In this document: positions 37,300 to 46,106 of the stretch, piece after piece
Layout: each line of letters opens with the position of its first letter
How positions within the stretch are numbered: the first letter of the stretch is position 1
Source of the DNA: Deltaproteobacteria bacterium
Lineage (GTDB): Bacteria > Myxococcota_A > Polyangia > HGW-17 > SLPX01
Reading direction: 5' to 3'
Length of the DNA: 64,000 nucleotides
Assembly (NCBI GenBank): GCA_021162935.1
Contig: JAGGXR010000034.1
Coordinates: forward strand, 1-64,000
Notes under the pieces: model-generated
What the model saw: only the letters and a program-made list of their open reading frames with translations
What the model was told of the DNA's origin: nothing
The model's database searches: none
Program-made: the position numbers and the translations under genes

Positions 37300-37920
37300 C
37301 TATTCCTGGGCTTGGATCCGGCGGAGCAGTTCTCGGATGCGTCTCGAGCCGCCTCCGTCACGGTAGAGGAATTTGATCCCGTTGCCTTGGCCCGACAGGG
37401 AATAGGCGACTTTTCCCGCCAGGGTGACCGGATTGTGGACGCCTGGGACATCCATGTCCAAGATGACCTCGGTGCCCACAGGCAGGTCCACGGCCGACAG
37501 GAGAAAGGCACCTCCCAGGCTGATGTCGTGGATGCCGCCCTTCATGTATTCCGCACTGTCCTGGGGTCGCCAGCGAACGGGAAAGTCGACTGGGATGCGG
37601 ACGTGGCGCCGTTTGGGATACTCTTCCTCCTTGCCCTGGACCACGTTTCTCAGGAATTGGAGCTTGTCGGTTTCCGTTGCTGCGAATTCTACCGTGGCGC
37701 CTGCGCGTACACGGAGTCTCGGTAGGGCCGGCCGCCAGGTCTGCACTGTGCCTAGGATCATGACCCGGTTGGGCAAGCCTGGGAATTTGAGGTCGATGAT
37801 GACCTTCTGTTTTTCGGTCAGCCTCGAGGTGGTCGGACAGAACAGGGCGCCCGGGACCTCGGGAGAAAAACTGTCGAGGAAATCGTCCATACGCCTGAAG
37901 CGGGTCTTGAGTATCAACAT
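37300..37920 (-). CDS. PilZ-domain protein, probable c-di-GMP receptor
   Basis: 206 residues. The C-terminal half is a PilZ domain with both c-di-GMP contact motifs: RRHVR (104-108) and DISLGG (132-137). The N-terminal ~95 residues look like a second, degenerate PilZ/YcgR-N-type beta domain without the Arg motif. This is the usual layout of myxobacterial PilZ proteins of unknown output. Converges on the RluA gene and diverges from the C45-type lipoprotein gene. Confidence 0.82.
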   Translation of the reverse strand: MLILKTRFRRMDDFLDSFSPEVPGALFCPTTSRLTEKQKVIIDLKFPGLPNRVMILGTVQTWRPALPRLRVRAGATVEFAATETDKLQFLRNVVQGKEEEYPKRRHVRIPVDFPVRWRPQDSAEYMKGGIHDISLGGAFLLSAVDLPVGTEVILDMDVPGVHNPVTLAGKVAYSLSGQGNGIKFLYRDGGGSRRIRELLRRIQAQE

Positions 37921-37993
37921 AATTCGCTCACTGTTCCATTCGTTTGGCCTTGCACGGCGTCACCACCCTGCTAGCATCACACAGCAATTTTGT

Positions 37994-38021
37994 AGTATAG
38001 TTGATTTTATTTTTCCTTCAA
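37994..38021 (-). promoter_or_regulatory. Candidate sigma70-type promoter for the PilZ gene
   Basis: Minus strand: TTGAAG (38016-38021) - 16 bp - TATACT (37994-37999, 5 of 6), in an AT-rich patch. The leader to the start at 37920 would be ~65 nt. Confidence 0.5.
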
Positions 38022-38030
38022 GCACCGTAA

Positions 38031-39383
38031 ATGTTTTTGTGGAGAAGTTTTTTGGTGGCGCTTGGGACAAGGCGATGGAGGGCGGTCGTGGGCGGTGAGA
38101 AACAGGTGCTTTTCGGTGGTGTCTTCTGGTGGATCCCATCGTTTGTGTTCATGGGGACCATGTCTTCGTTGGGGGCTGCATGCAGCGGGACGGATGAGCC
38201 CACCGGGTCCATGGAACAGCATGGCGACGTGAAGATTGTGCATCTGCGGGGAACTGCGTACCAGATGGGCCTGCAGCATGGTCGGCTGCTCCATGACCAA
38301 CTGGTCGCGGGGGCTGCCTTTATCGATGATTCTTCTCTGTGGCTCATGATGGATTGGGCCAAGGACAACGGATTCGTGGATGATGCCATTGCGAATTCGT
38401 ATCCCGATGTCATCGACGAATGCCGGGGTATGGCAGATGGAGACGAGGGCGTGTTCACGTTCGAGGAATGCATGACCCTTGCCTACGGAGATGTGATCGT
38501 CGAATTCATGGACCATCCTTCTCTGGCTTGCAGTCAGTTCATCGTGATGGATGGCGCCACCAAAGATGGCCGCCTCCTGCATGGCAGGAACTTGGATTAC
38601 GACCGGATGCCCTTCATGGAGGAAAATCCGGTTCTTTTCGTTCGGGAGCCCAAGGGAAAGATTCCGTACGTGGTCGTGGGATTTCCTGGGAACGTGGCAC
38701 CCTACACCGGGATGAACGCTGCCGGTCTGTCGGTGGCGTCCAACGAGGCGAATGCGGTCGATGATATCGATCGGACGGGACGCAGCCACGTGCAGATGGT
38801 TCGCGAGATTTTGCAGGATGCACGGTCGCTCGGTGATGCTGCGTCGTTCATCGAGTCGCAGGACCACATGACCGCGGAAATCATCGTCGTGGCGGACGGC
38901 AACGCGCACAAAGGGGCTGTTTTCGAAATGACCGCCAATCATGTGGCGGTGCGCCATGTCGATGGTCATGGGCTCGTCTATGCGACGAATCATTTCGTGG
39001 ACCCGCAGATGCTGGACAAATGCGAGCCCGTCGGGCCAGGGGACAGCACGTGGAATCGTTTCGAACGACTCGGACAACTCCTCGACCCCGACGGGAGCGA
39101 TTCGTTGTATGGGAATTTAGATATTGCCGCGGCCATCTCCATCTTGAGGGACACCTACGACGTGGTGACCCAAGAGACCCTCGATCCGAACCAGGCCATC
39201 GATGGCGCCACCCTGGCGAACAACGGTTGTATCCAATCAGTGGTGTTCGATCCGGCTGCTGGCATTCTGTACGTGGCCCTCGGCTCGGTGCCCGCCATGC
39301 GTCACGAATATGTGGGATACAGCATCGGACAGCTTCTCTCGGATCCGCAGGCCATGGCCCCGGAACCAGCGTCGTATCCGTAG
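38031..39383 (+). CDS. C45-type Ntn-hydrolase lipoprotein (acyl-CoA:6-APA acyltransferase-like)
   Basis: 450 residues. Hydrophobic signal ending SSLGAACSG gives a lipobox, so it is probably envelope-attached. LRGTAYQMGLQHGRLLHDQ and SLACSQFIVMDGATKDGRLL followed by HGRNLDYD are hallmarks of the C45/AAT family. In those enzymes the chain self-cleaves before the Cys of the ACSQF motif, here Cys167, which becomes the N-terminal nucleophile. Other support: GFPGNVAPYTGMNAAGLSV and ATNHFVDPQM. Family members hydrolyse or form amide bonds of acyl or peptide substrates. Start choice is uncertain: no clear ribosome-binding site, and later starts remain possible. Confidence 0.78.
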   Translation: MFLWRSFLVALGTRRWRAVVGGEKQVLFGGVFWWIPSFVFMGTMSSLGAACSGTDEPTGSMEQHGDVKIVHLRGTAYQMGLQHGRLLHDQLVAGAAFIDDSSLWLMMDWAKDNGFVDDAIANSYPDVIDECRGMADGDEGVFTFEECMTLAYGDVIVEFMDHPSLACSQFIVMDGATKDGRLLHGRNLDYDRMPFMEENPVLFVREPKGKIPYVVVGFPGNVAPYTGMNAAGLSVASNEANAVDDIDRTGRSHVQMVREILQDARSLGDAASFIESQDHMTAEIIVVADGNAHKGAVFEMTANHVAVRHVDGHGLVYATNHFVDPQMLDKCEPVGPGDSTWNRFERLGQLLDPDGSDSLYGNLDIAAAISILRDTYDVVTQETLDPNQAIDGATLANNGCIQSVVFDPAAGILYVALGSVPAMRHEYVGYSIGQLLSDPQAMAPEPASYP

Positions 39384-39448
39384 CGCGACGCTTCATGGAC
39401 GACTCGATGCGAGTCTTGAGATGTGAATGGAGTCTTCATTGACACTCT

Positions 39449-39478
39449 TTGTGCGCTGTGGCAAAAACGGCGCATAAT
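39449..39478 (+). promoter_or_regulatory. Weak promoter candidate for the Lys/Ala-rich lipoprotein gene
   Basis: TTGTGC (39449-39454) - 18 bp - CATAAT (39473-39478, 5 of 6). A perfect TTGACA at 39439-39444 lies 10 bp further upstream but at the wrong spacing. The 273-bp region before the gene (39384-39656) holds nothing else recognisable. Confidence 0.3.
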
Positions 39479-39656
39479 GTAGACGCGCTGGATTGTATGG
39501 TTTTGTGGGATCTGTTTTTCCATGGTCATGCTTGCCTGTGGGGCTGTCGAGATCCCAGGTCTACCGAATCGAAGAATTGCCGGGACGATGTGCTGTCCAT
39601 TTCTGGTGGGCTGGGCTTGGTGGATGTTCCGGTGCTCATTGCACAAGGAGAAGATG

Positions 39657-40745
39657 ATGAAGACAACCAGGACAGTGAAGGTGTTTGCAGTGGCGGCGTT
39701 GGCGATCGTCGTGTCCACGGCGGGATGCAAGAAGAAGTCGTCCAAGTCGGAGGACAAGACGGCGAAGAGCACAACGAAGGCGGACAAGAATCACCCGGCC
39801 GCTCGTGGTGCAGCAGCAGCCCGGCCCGGTGCCCGGCCAGTTGCCGCCACGGGGACCGTGTCCAGCAAGGCGTCCGGCCCGTTGGGCTTGGTCATGGGCC
39901 TGAACGTGTCTTCGGTGCGCGGCACGCCTCTGTGGGCCTTGCTGCTGAGTTCGGCCAAAGTCAAGAAAGCCTTGGGCGACAAGAAGTACAAGGCATTTGC
40001 CGCGGCCTGCAAAGTGGATCCGGTCAAGAGCGTGAATTCGGTTGAACTCGGCATTCTGGGATCGCTCGGTGGTAAGGGGAAGCACAACAAGGTTGTCCTT
40101 CTGATCAAGGGCACCTTTGACGCTCCCAGCTTGGTGACCTGCGTGAAGACCTTCATCGCCGCGGGCGGCAAAAAGGTGGCGGACGTCACCGTTGGCGGCA
40201 AGAAGGGGTTTACCTTTCCAACGAAGGACGACGTCGTGACGATCGTTCCGATGGATCCGCACACCTTGGGGTTTGCTTCCAAGGACGCCACCAAGGCTCT
40301 TTCGGCGTCTCTGCTTGATTCGTCGCCTCGTCTCAAGGCGCTGGGTGCCACGATCGACCGTTCCAAGTCGGTGCTCTGGGGCGTGTTTGGACGCATTCCC
40401 TTGCCCTCCATGAAGGGGAATCCCATGGGGGCCATGCTCAAGGGCGTGACCGAGATCGCCGGTGGGACGTTCACGGTGCAGCGGACTGGTACGTCCAAGG
40501 TCCTTACCGTGTCCGTGGACATGGGGTCGCCTGCTGCGGCGAAGAAGCTGTCTTCGGTCGTCAACTTGGTGAAGCCAATGATCGCCATGCAGGCGGCCAA
40601 GGGTGGCTCTGCTGGTGGCCCGAAGGCTGCGGCGATGGCTCTCCTGAACAAGCTTCAGGTTTCGGAGGACGGACCTCGACTCAAACTGTCGCTGAGCCTG
40701 GATGAAGGCATGATGAAGAAGCTGACCAAGTCGGTGGTCAAGTAA
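39657..40745 (+). CDS. Lys/Ala-rich lipoprotein, function unknown
   Basis: 362 residues. AAGGAG at 39645-39650 is 6 nt from the ATG at 39657 (another ATG at 39654). The signal ends VVSTAGCKKK, a good lipobox. A low-complexity Lys/Ser/Ala linker (~25-70) is followed by two related alpha/beta halves (GLVMGLNVSSVRGTPLWALL... and SKSVLWGVFGRIPLPSMKGN...), giving the look of a duplicated domain with a long amphipathic C-terminal half. No catalytic motif. Confidence 0.65.
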   Translation: MKTTRTVKVFAVAALAIVVSTAGCKKKSSKSEDKTAKSTTKADKNHPAARGAAAARPGARPVAATGTVSSKASGPLGLVMGLNVSSVRGTPLWALLLSSAKVKKALGDKKYKAFAAACKVDPVKSVNSVELGILGSLGGKGKHNKVVLLIKGTFDAPSLVTCVKTFIAAGGKKVADVTVGGKKGFTFPTKDDVVTIVPMDPHTLGFASKDATKALSASLLDSSPRLKALGATIDRSKSVLWGVFGRIPLPSMKGNPMGAMLKGVTEIAGGTFTVQRTGTSKVLTVSVDMGSPAAAKKLSSVVNLVKPMIAMQAAKGGSAGGPKAAAMALLNKLQVSEDGPRLKLSLSLDEGMMKKLTKSVVK

Positions 40746-40913
40746 GGAACCTGCGTTGGTCCCCTTTTGAGCGACCCTTTCTGACCGCTGTCCGTTTCTC
40801 TCCCGTTCTCTCCCTTTGACCAATCGTTTGAATATGAGGAGACGTGCCTGGTGGCTGGGCCGTCATTCCACGTTTCCTAACCTCCTGTTGAAACCGATGT
40901 GTTGGATGCAAAG

Positions 40914-41948
40914 TCAGAACCAGTCGAGACGGTGCACGAGGACCGTGAGTTTTCGTTCGAGGCGATCGGCCATGACCTTCGCGCCAGCGGTTCGAAAGAA
41001 GGCCCAATGGACCACGAAAGCCAGCACGAAGCCTGCGAGAACGTCCATGATGTAGTGCTGCTTGGTCAGCAGGGTCGAAATGCCAATGGCGAGGGCCACG
41101 AGGAATCCATAGGTCCCACGAAGTTTGCCCTGATCCCAGAGTACGAGGGCCGACATCATGACCATGGCGCAGTGGGAGGAAGGAAAGCAGTTCCATGCAG
41201 GGTCCGCTCCATGGAGCAGTCCGATGGTGAATCGGGTGAACATGGGGCCGGCTGGCTTGGGATGGGCGAGGGCGACTGGATAGACGAACATGGTCACGTA
41301 TGCAACGATCAAGACGGTCAAGAAGGCCCCGGTCGTGCGCATGGCTCGGTTCAAGTCGTGTTCGAAGGCGAACGGGAGCAGAACGAACGGATAGACCGTG
41401 ACGTAGACGAAGACCATGGTCGGCATGTAGGGAATGCGGTGGTCCAGGGAGAAGCCGAGGGTTGCATGGTGTTGTCCCGCTGTCAGGGCGCCCACGAGAA
41501 AGTATCCCGCCGACCAGAAGACAAACAGAACGAGGCCCAGCAGCATGGGGATGTGTTCTTGGATCTGAGACCGCTCTTCGGGGATGCCCATGCGTCTGCG
41601 CCACAATCGATCCAGAACGAGTGCCCCTGCCACGAGGAGCAACGGCAGACCCCATGTGATGATGTGGACGTGGAGGGCAACCGGAGGCGATACAGGAGAA
41701 ACGGTTTCCAGGATAAAATACGTCTGGGTGATGGTGATGGCGGCGAGCAGATAATAGGCGACGACTTTTTGGCTGGTGTTGAGGATGCTCGTCAGATGCG
41801 CTGCGAGTCTCGTGGTGCGATGGGGAAACGATTGCGTCGTTGCGCCGTTTCGTTCGGGTACCGAAACGTATTCCCGCTGTCCGCTCAGACTTGTTTGGTC
41901 GCTTTGGTGCGGATGCAGGGCCTTTTCATGTTTTGGTCGATGAATCAT
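40914..41948 (-). CDS. PAP2-superfamily membrane phosphatase (Aur1/inositol phosphotransferase-like)
   Basis: 344 residues with six to eight hydrophobic helices. The PAP2 motifs C2 and C3 are clear: NCFPSSHC with His259, and KQHYIMDVLAG with His298 and Asp302. The C1 KxxxxxxRP motif is not visible in canonical form, as in the Aur1/Ipt1-like branch. Such proteins dephosphorylate or transfer head groups on lipid phosphates at the outer face of the inner membrane. The first ~55 residues are hydrophilic and may mean translation starts later. Confidence 0.75.
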   Translation of the reverse strand: MIHRPKHEKALHPHQSDQTSLSGQREYVSVPERNGATTQSFPHRTTRLAAHLTSILNTSQKVVAYYLLAAITITQTYFILETVSPVSPPVALHVHIITWGLPLLLVAGALVLDRLWRRRMGIPEERSQIQEHIPMLLGLVLFVFWSAGYFLVGALTAGQHHATLGFSLDHRIPYMPTMVFVYVTVYPFVLLPFAFEHDLNRAMRTTGAFLTVLIVAYVTMFVYPVALAHPKPAGPMFTRFTIGLLHGADPAWNCFPSSHCAMVMMSALVLWDQGKLRGTYGFLVALAIGISTLLTKQHYIMDVLAGFVLAFVVHWAFFRTAGAKVMADRLERKLTVLVHRLDWF

Positions 41949-42253
41949 TAGCGTTGCATGTTACAATGAATTGTCTAGAAGAGCAATCGCAGGGAGTGCG
42001 GCTCTTTTTCCCCGAGGCGTCCGACGTCATGCGGCCAGACGTAGGGCTGGCATTCCGAAACGCGCTTTGCCACTGAATGCGAGTACTTGCCCGCTGGCAA
42101 ATTCAGCTCTCCGTCCAGCGGACAAAGATTCGCCACGTGCTGCCCACTTTCGTACCGACTTCGTCCCACAATTCCTTGTATGTTCATCGCATCGATGCCT
42201 TGCATCCCTGGGACATGGTCGATATCATACGTTTCGACATGGATCACAATGTT
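41949..42253. other. Divergent intergenic region
   Basis: Between the PAP2 gene (leftward) and the RDD gene (rightward). It carries continuations of the RDD frame upstream of 42254 but these do not look like protein. No strong promoter was found. Confidence 0.4.
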
Positions 42254-42733
42254 ATGGACAAGCCCAAGGCTTTGGCTGGATTCTGGCGACGATTTTTGGC
42301 AGGCATCGTGGATGTCCTGCTGGCCGGTGCTTTGTCTGCCGGGTGCTTTGCCTGGTGGGCGGCCACCGTGGATCTGCGGCTTCCCAGTCTTGAGGTTGGC
42401 TGGATCGAGTGGCTCGTACAGATGCCCTTTATGGGGGATCCCATGATGCTCCCAGGTCTGTTTTTGTCGGCCCTCGTTGGTTTGAGCTTGTTGTATTTCG
42501 CCACGGTGTATTGGCATGCGAGTCCGGGTCAGATGGCGTTGGGAATGATGGTGGTGGGGCCCACGGGAGAGCCGGTGGGCTGGGCCAGAGCGGCCGTTCG
42601 CTCTGTTTTGTTGGGAGGCGGCGTGGCCTATTTGGGGCTAGGCGTCCTGTGGATTGGATTCGATCGACTCAAGCAGGGTTGGCACGACAAGCTTGCGGGA
42701 ACCTACGTGGTGAGAAGCAGACGCCGGACGTGA
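42254..42733 (+). CDS. RDD-family membrane protein
   Basis: 159 residues from the ATG at 42254; in-frame ATGs at 42215 and 42239 are possible. LAGFWRRFLAGIVDVLLAGA is the typical RDD start with the Arg-Asp pair in the first helix. Two further hydrophobic helices follow (LPGLFLSALVGLSLLYFATV and SVLLGGGVAYLGLGVLWIGF). The family's loop SPGQMALGMMVVGPTGEPVGWARAAVRS and the tail QGWHDKLAGTYVV are present. Role unknown in general; some members act as transporters or accessory membrane proteins. Confidence 0.78.
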   Translation: MDKPKALAGFWRRFLAGIVDVLLAGALSAGCFAWWAATVDLRLPSLEVGWIEWLVQMPFMGDPMMLPGLFLSALVGLSLLYFATVYWHASPGQMALGMMVVGPTGEPVGWARAAVRSVLLGGGVAYLGLGVLWIGFDRLKQGWHDKLAGTYVVRSRRRT

Positions 42734-42995
42734 CATCCCGTGTTGGGCGGGATTGGCATTCACTGCTATGATGAAACTATTTTTTTCGGGAAGAGGCTGG
42801 TTGTGGCCACGTAGGATGAACGCTGGCTGGTAGGATCCACGGAAAGGGTCGGGAATCATGGACGCCGACGATATGCGGGAGAAGGGAAATTCTTTACAAT
42901 TGCGTTGTTTTCGCAAAGAGTAACATCTCATATGGCGGGTGACCGGGGTCGCCCAATGACGCATCCGTGAGGTGCAAGGGAGGGAGTGCTCCTCC

Positions 42996-45900
42996 ATGTC
43001 GAGCAAGTTGAGTTCACTGCTGGTTCAGGCCGGTGCCGTGACCGTCAAGCAGATTGAAGATGCCTTCCAGCGGCAGGTTATCTATGGCGGCGACCTGGAT
43101 ACGGTCCTGCTCGAAATTGGGGCGGTGGACGAGGTGACCCTCTGTCGTCACATGCATGTGGCGGCCGATATGCCTCCTGCGGATCTGAGTGGGGTGTCCT
43201 TGGAGGAATTCGTGCCGGCGGCCGGTGAGTTGAAGGCTGAGACGGCCGATGGGTATGGAGTGGTCCCTGTGAAGCGCATGGGAGGGAGGCTGCACGTCCT
43301 GGCCAAGTCTTCGGTGACGAGGGAACACCTCGAGGAACTCAGCTATCTTTTGGGGGCGGGCGTCGTCCCGTACGTGGTACCCGAGGTCCGGCTGGCCCAA
43401 GTTGCACATGTGGTCTACGGGAAGGACTTGGATTCTCGGATGGCGGCTTTGGTCGACCGTCTCGGTCCGCCTCCGGCCCTCCGGGATGCTGGGATTCCTG
43501 CCGTGGCTCTGGGGGGAGACGATCTGTTCGAAGTGGAAGCCATGCTTCCTGGAGAGGGAGGTCAGGAGTCCCCGGCCGTCGCGATTGGGGGCGACGCTCA
43601 GCCGGTCACGGCGGAGTCTGTGGTCGAGGAGCAGCCTCCAGTTGCTGAGGTGGAACCCGACGATGCGGACCGGATCGTCCAGGATGAGTACCAGAGACGA
43701 GGAACCATCAAAGGGATGAGTGCCGATCACGGCATGCTGTCGGATGGGATGGTGGCATCTGCCGCCGAGGTGGATGCCGCCGTGGGATCGGTTGCTCCTC
43801 TTGATGCGCAGTCAGCCTATCAGCGGACCGAAACCCTCCAGGGGGTTGTGCCGACGACCATGTCCCAGCCGGAGGAGCGCAGCCCTGGGAGCGAATCGTA
43901 TGAGCGACGAGGAACCATCAAGGGGATGGCCTCGGACCATGGCCCGCCCGAAGAATCGAGGCACCCAGGTGATACCATTCGCATGCCCGCCGCCGTGATG
44001 CGGTCCGCCATGGCGGACTGGCCCGCAAGCGAGGCGCACGAACCTGGGCAGGAATCGGATGCGGGACAGACAGGACAGTCGCAGGGGATGAACCTGCAGG
44101 ACAGGGATCTCGGACAGGACACGATCGTTTCGGATCCGGAATCACTCGATATGGCTTCGGGGGGATTCCCATCGTCGTCGGGTCCAGGGGACACAGGTGC
44201 CGTCGTCGCCGGTACGAGTGGCGCAGAGTCTGCTTCTGGAGTCCTGGCGGGGGAGATTCAGGCGGACACGGGGTTGCGAGCCGCCAGTTCCATGAGTTCT
44301 TCGGCAGCCTCTGTTGGGGGCGGAGAGCCCAAGGTCGTGGCGGACACAGCATCCTTTCATGAAATGGCCAGGGCGGCCAAGGGGGAGATCGACGTCGAGC
44401 ATGTCCCTCAGATGGGCGCCGTGGAATCGTCTGGGCCATCGGTGTTGGTTCACCTCGAAGTGCCGCAGGGCCCAGTCGAATCGCCCGGCAGTGACGACGA
44501 CCGACTCGAACCGGGGCAGGCGGCCGAGTTGCTCGGTGGGGTCGTGGATCGCGACGAGATTTTGGATTTTCTGGCGCGGGGAGCGGCCAGTCGATGCGAA
44601 TTCGTGGCGGTGTTCGTGGTGTATGGGGAACATGCCGTGGGCCGTGTCGCGGTGCACGACGGTCGGGTCGATCGTCGTGCCATTGCACAGGTCCAGATTC
44701 CACTCACCGTGGCTTCACTCTTTCGGACGGTCATCGAGACGGGGACCCAGTATTACGGCCCTGTTCAGGATGAGGGACTCAACTTTTCCGTGCTGACGCG
44801 GCTCGATCGGCTCGATGCGGGGACCGTGGTCGTGCTGCCCGTTCAATTGAAGAATCGGGTGGTTTGTGTGCTCTACGGGGACAACGGGAGCGAGGGAATG
44901 GACCCCTCGGTGGTCGCCGACCTTGCCCTGCTGCCTGCCGCAGCGGGCAATGCGTTCCAGCGCTTGATTTTGGAGTCGAAGCGTCGAAGATATTCGGAGG
45001 CCTCTGAAGGGGCAGCGGTCAGGGTATCGTCTGAACACGCGCAGGAGACGACTGCCAAGACCGGTCAGCAAAACGCAACGGGGTACGCGGCGGCCGGGAA
45101 TAGAGACGATGCAAGGGTGGTCCGTGCCGAGGAACCGGTATCGAGTTCCGAGGTGACCAGACCGATTGCCGTTCATGCGGAGGAGGCGCCTCGGGCGCTG
45201 TCGGAAGCGGCCATCGAGTTGATGCTGGACCAGTTGGAGGCGGGGGGGGAACTCGGAGAACGAGCCGAACGGGTCCTTTCCGAAGGCGGCGAAGCTGTGG
45301 TCAATGCCTGCATGGCACGGTTTCCTGGCAGACTCTGGGTGGATCGGCACGTCCCTTGTGAAATTTGGCCACCTGTCAGGGAGCACGGGCCCCTGTTGAA
45401 GCTGCTTGTGGACATGATGCCTATCACGGCGCCACGGGTCATGACATCGCTGTCCGCTCAGGATGCGGACGTTCGTTTCTACGCCACGTATTTCTTTTCC
45501 GGGGTACGTTGGCAGGAAGCGGTTCCAATACTTTATCAGCGGATGTTCGATGGAGATGCCGGGATCCGACGGGCCGCCATGACCGCCGTGGCGTTTTGCG
45601 CAGTGGGACCGATGCGTCAGACGGTACTCGAGTATCTGCACGGCGTGTTGCAGCAGGGGGTGGAGTTTCACATGGCCTGCGCGGCGGACGCCGTTGGATT
45701 CTTGGACGATCGGGTTGCCGTTCCCATGCTCATCGATATGGTGGACCACGGCAATGTCGAGGTGGGTGAGGCTGCCCAGCGGGCGTTGTTGCTCATCACG
45801 AAACATGCCTTTGGTCGGGACAAGGACGGATGGTGGGCGTGGTGGAGGCAGCATTCGAACGAACATCCAGTCGAATGGATGCTCGACGCCCTGGACGAGC

Positions 45901-46055
45901 AGGACCTGGAATGCCGTTTCGTGGCGGTGAGAAAGCTGACGGCATTGGCCGATCAGGATTTTGGCTACCGTTTCGATCTGGATGATGCGGAACGAGCAGA
46001 GGCCGTGGCACGATGGCGGAGTTGGTGGGAGCAACAGGCAAACGCACAGCAGTGA
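42996..46055 (+). CDS. GspE-N / GAF-like / HEAT-repeat regulatory protein
   Basis: 1019 residues from the ATG at 42996, with GGGAGGGA ~10 nt upstream. Residues 1-145 match the GspE/MshE N-terminal domain (LLVQAGAVTVKQIEDAFQRQ, YLLGAGVVPYVVPEVRLAQV), a fold that binds c-di-GMP in MshE-type proteins. A long disordered acidic region (~160-510) contains two near-identical RRGTIKGM motifs and one degenerate copy. A GAF-like domain lies at ~510-665 (ILDFLARGAASRCEFVAVFV, VVVLPVQLKNRVVCVLYGDN). From ~745, helical HEAT-like repeats run to the end. No ATPase domain, so it is not a secretion motor. Probably a cytoplasmic signalling scaffold, as seen in other Myxococcota. Confidence 0.72.
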   Translation: MSSKLSSLLVQAGAVTVKQIEDAFQRQVIYGGDLDTVLLEIGAVDEVTLCRHMHVAADMPPADLSGVSLEEFVPAAGELKAETADGYGVVPVKRMGGRLHVLAKSSVTREHLEELSYLLGAGVVPYVVPEVRLAQVAHVVYGKDLDSRMAALVDRLGPPPALRDAGIPAVALGGDDLFEVEAMLPGEGGQESPAVAIGGDAQPVTAESVVEEQPPVAEVEPDDADRIVQDEYQRRGTIKGMSADHGMLSDGMVASAAEVDAAVGSVAPLDAQSAYQRTETLQGVVPTTMSQPEERSPGSESYERRGTIKGMASDHGPPEESRHPGDTIRMPAAVMRSAMADWPASEAHEPGQESDAGQTGQSQGMNLQDRDLGQDTIVSDPESLDMASGGFPSSSGPGDTGAVVAGTSGAESASGVLAGEIQADTGLRAASSMSSSAASVGGGEPKVVADTASFHEMARAAKGEIDVEHVPQMGAVESSGPSVLVHLEVPQGPVESPGSDDDRLEPGQAAELLGGVVDRDEILDFLARGAASRCEFVAVFVVYGEHAVGRVAVHDGRVDRRAIAQVQIPLTVASLFRTVIETGTQYYGPVQDEGLNFSVLTRLDRLDAGTVVVLPVQLKNRVVCVLYGDNGSEGMDPSVVADLALLPAAAGNAFQRLILESKRRRYSEASEGAAVRVSSEHAQETTAKTGQQNATGYAAAGNRDDARVVRAEEPVSSSEVTRPIAVHAEEAPRALSEAAIELMLDQLEAGGELGERAERVLSEGGEAVVNACMARFPGRLWVDRHVPCEIWPPVREHGPLLKLLVDMMPITAPRVMTSLSAQDADVRFYATYFFSGVRWQEAVPILYQRMFDGDAGIRRAAMTAVAFCAVGPMRQTVLEYLHGVLQQGVEFHMACAADAVGFLDDRVAVPMLIDMVDHGNVEVGEAAQRALLLITKHAFGRDKDGWWAWWRQHSNEHPVEWMLDALDEQDLECRFVAVRKLTALADQDFGYRFDLDDAERAEAVARWRSWWEQQANAQQ

Positions 46056-46106
46056 GGTCGACCGCGTCGCTGTTTCAGTGAATCATGGATTGGGGGATGC
46101 GCGAGG

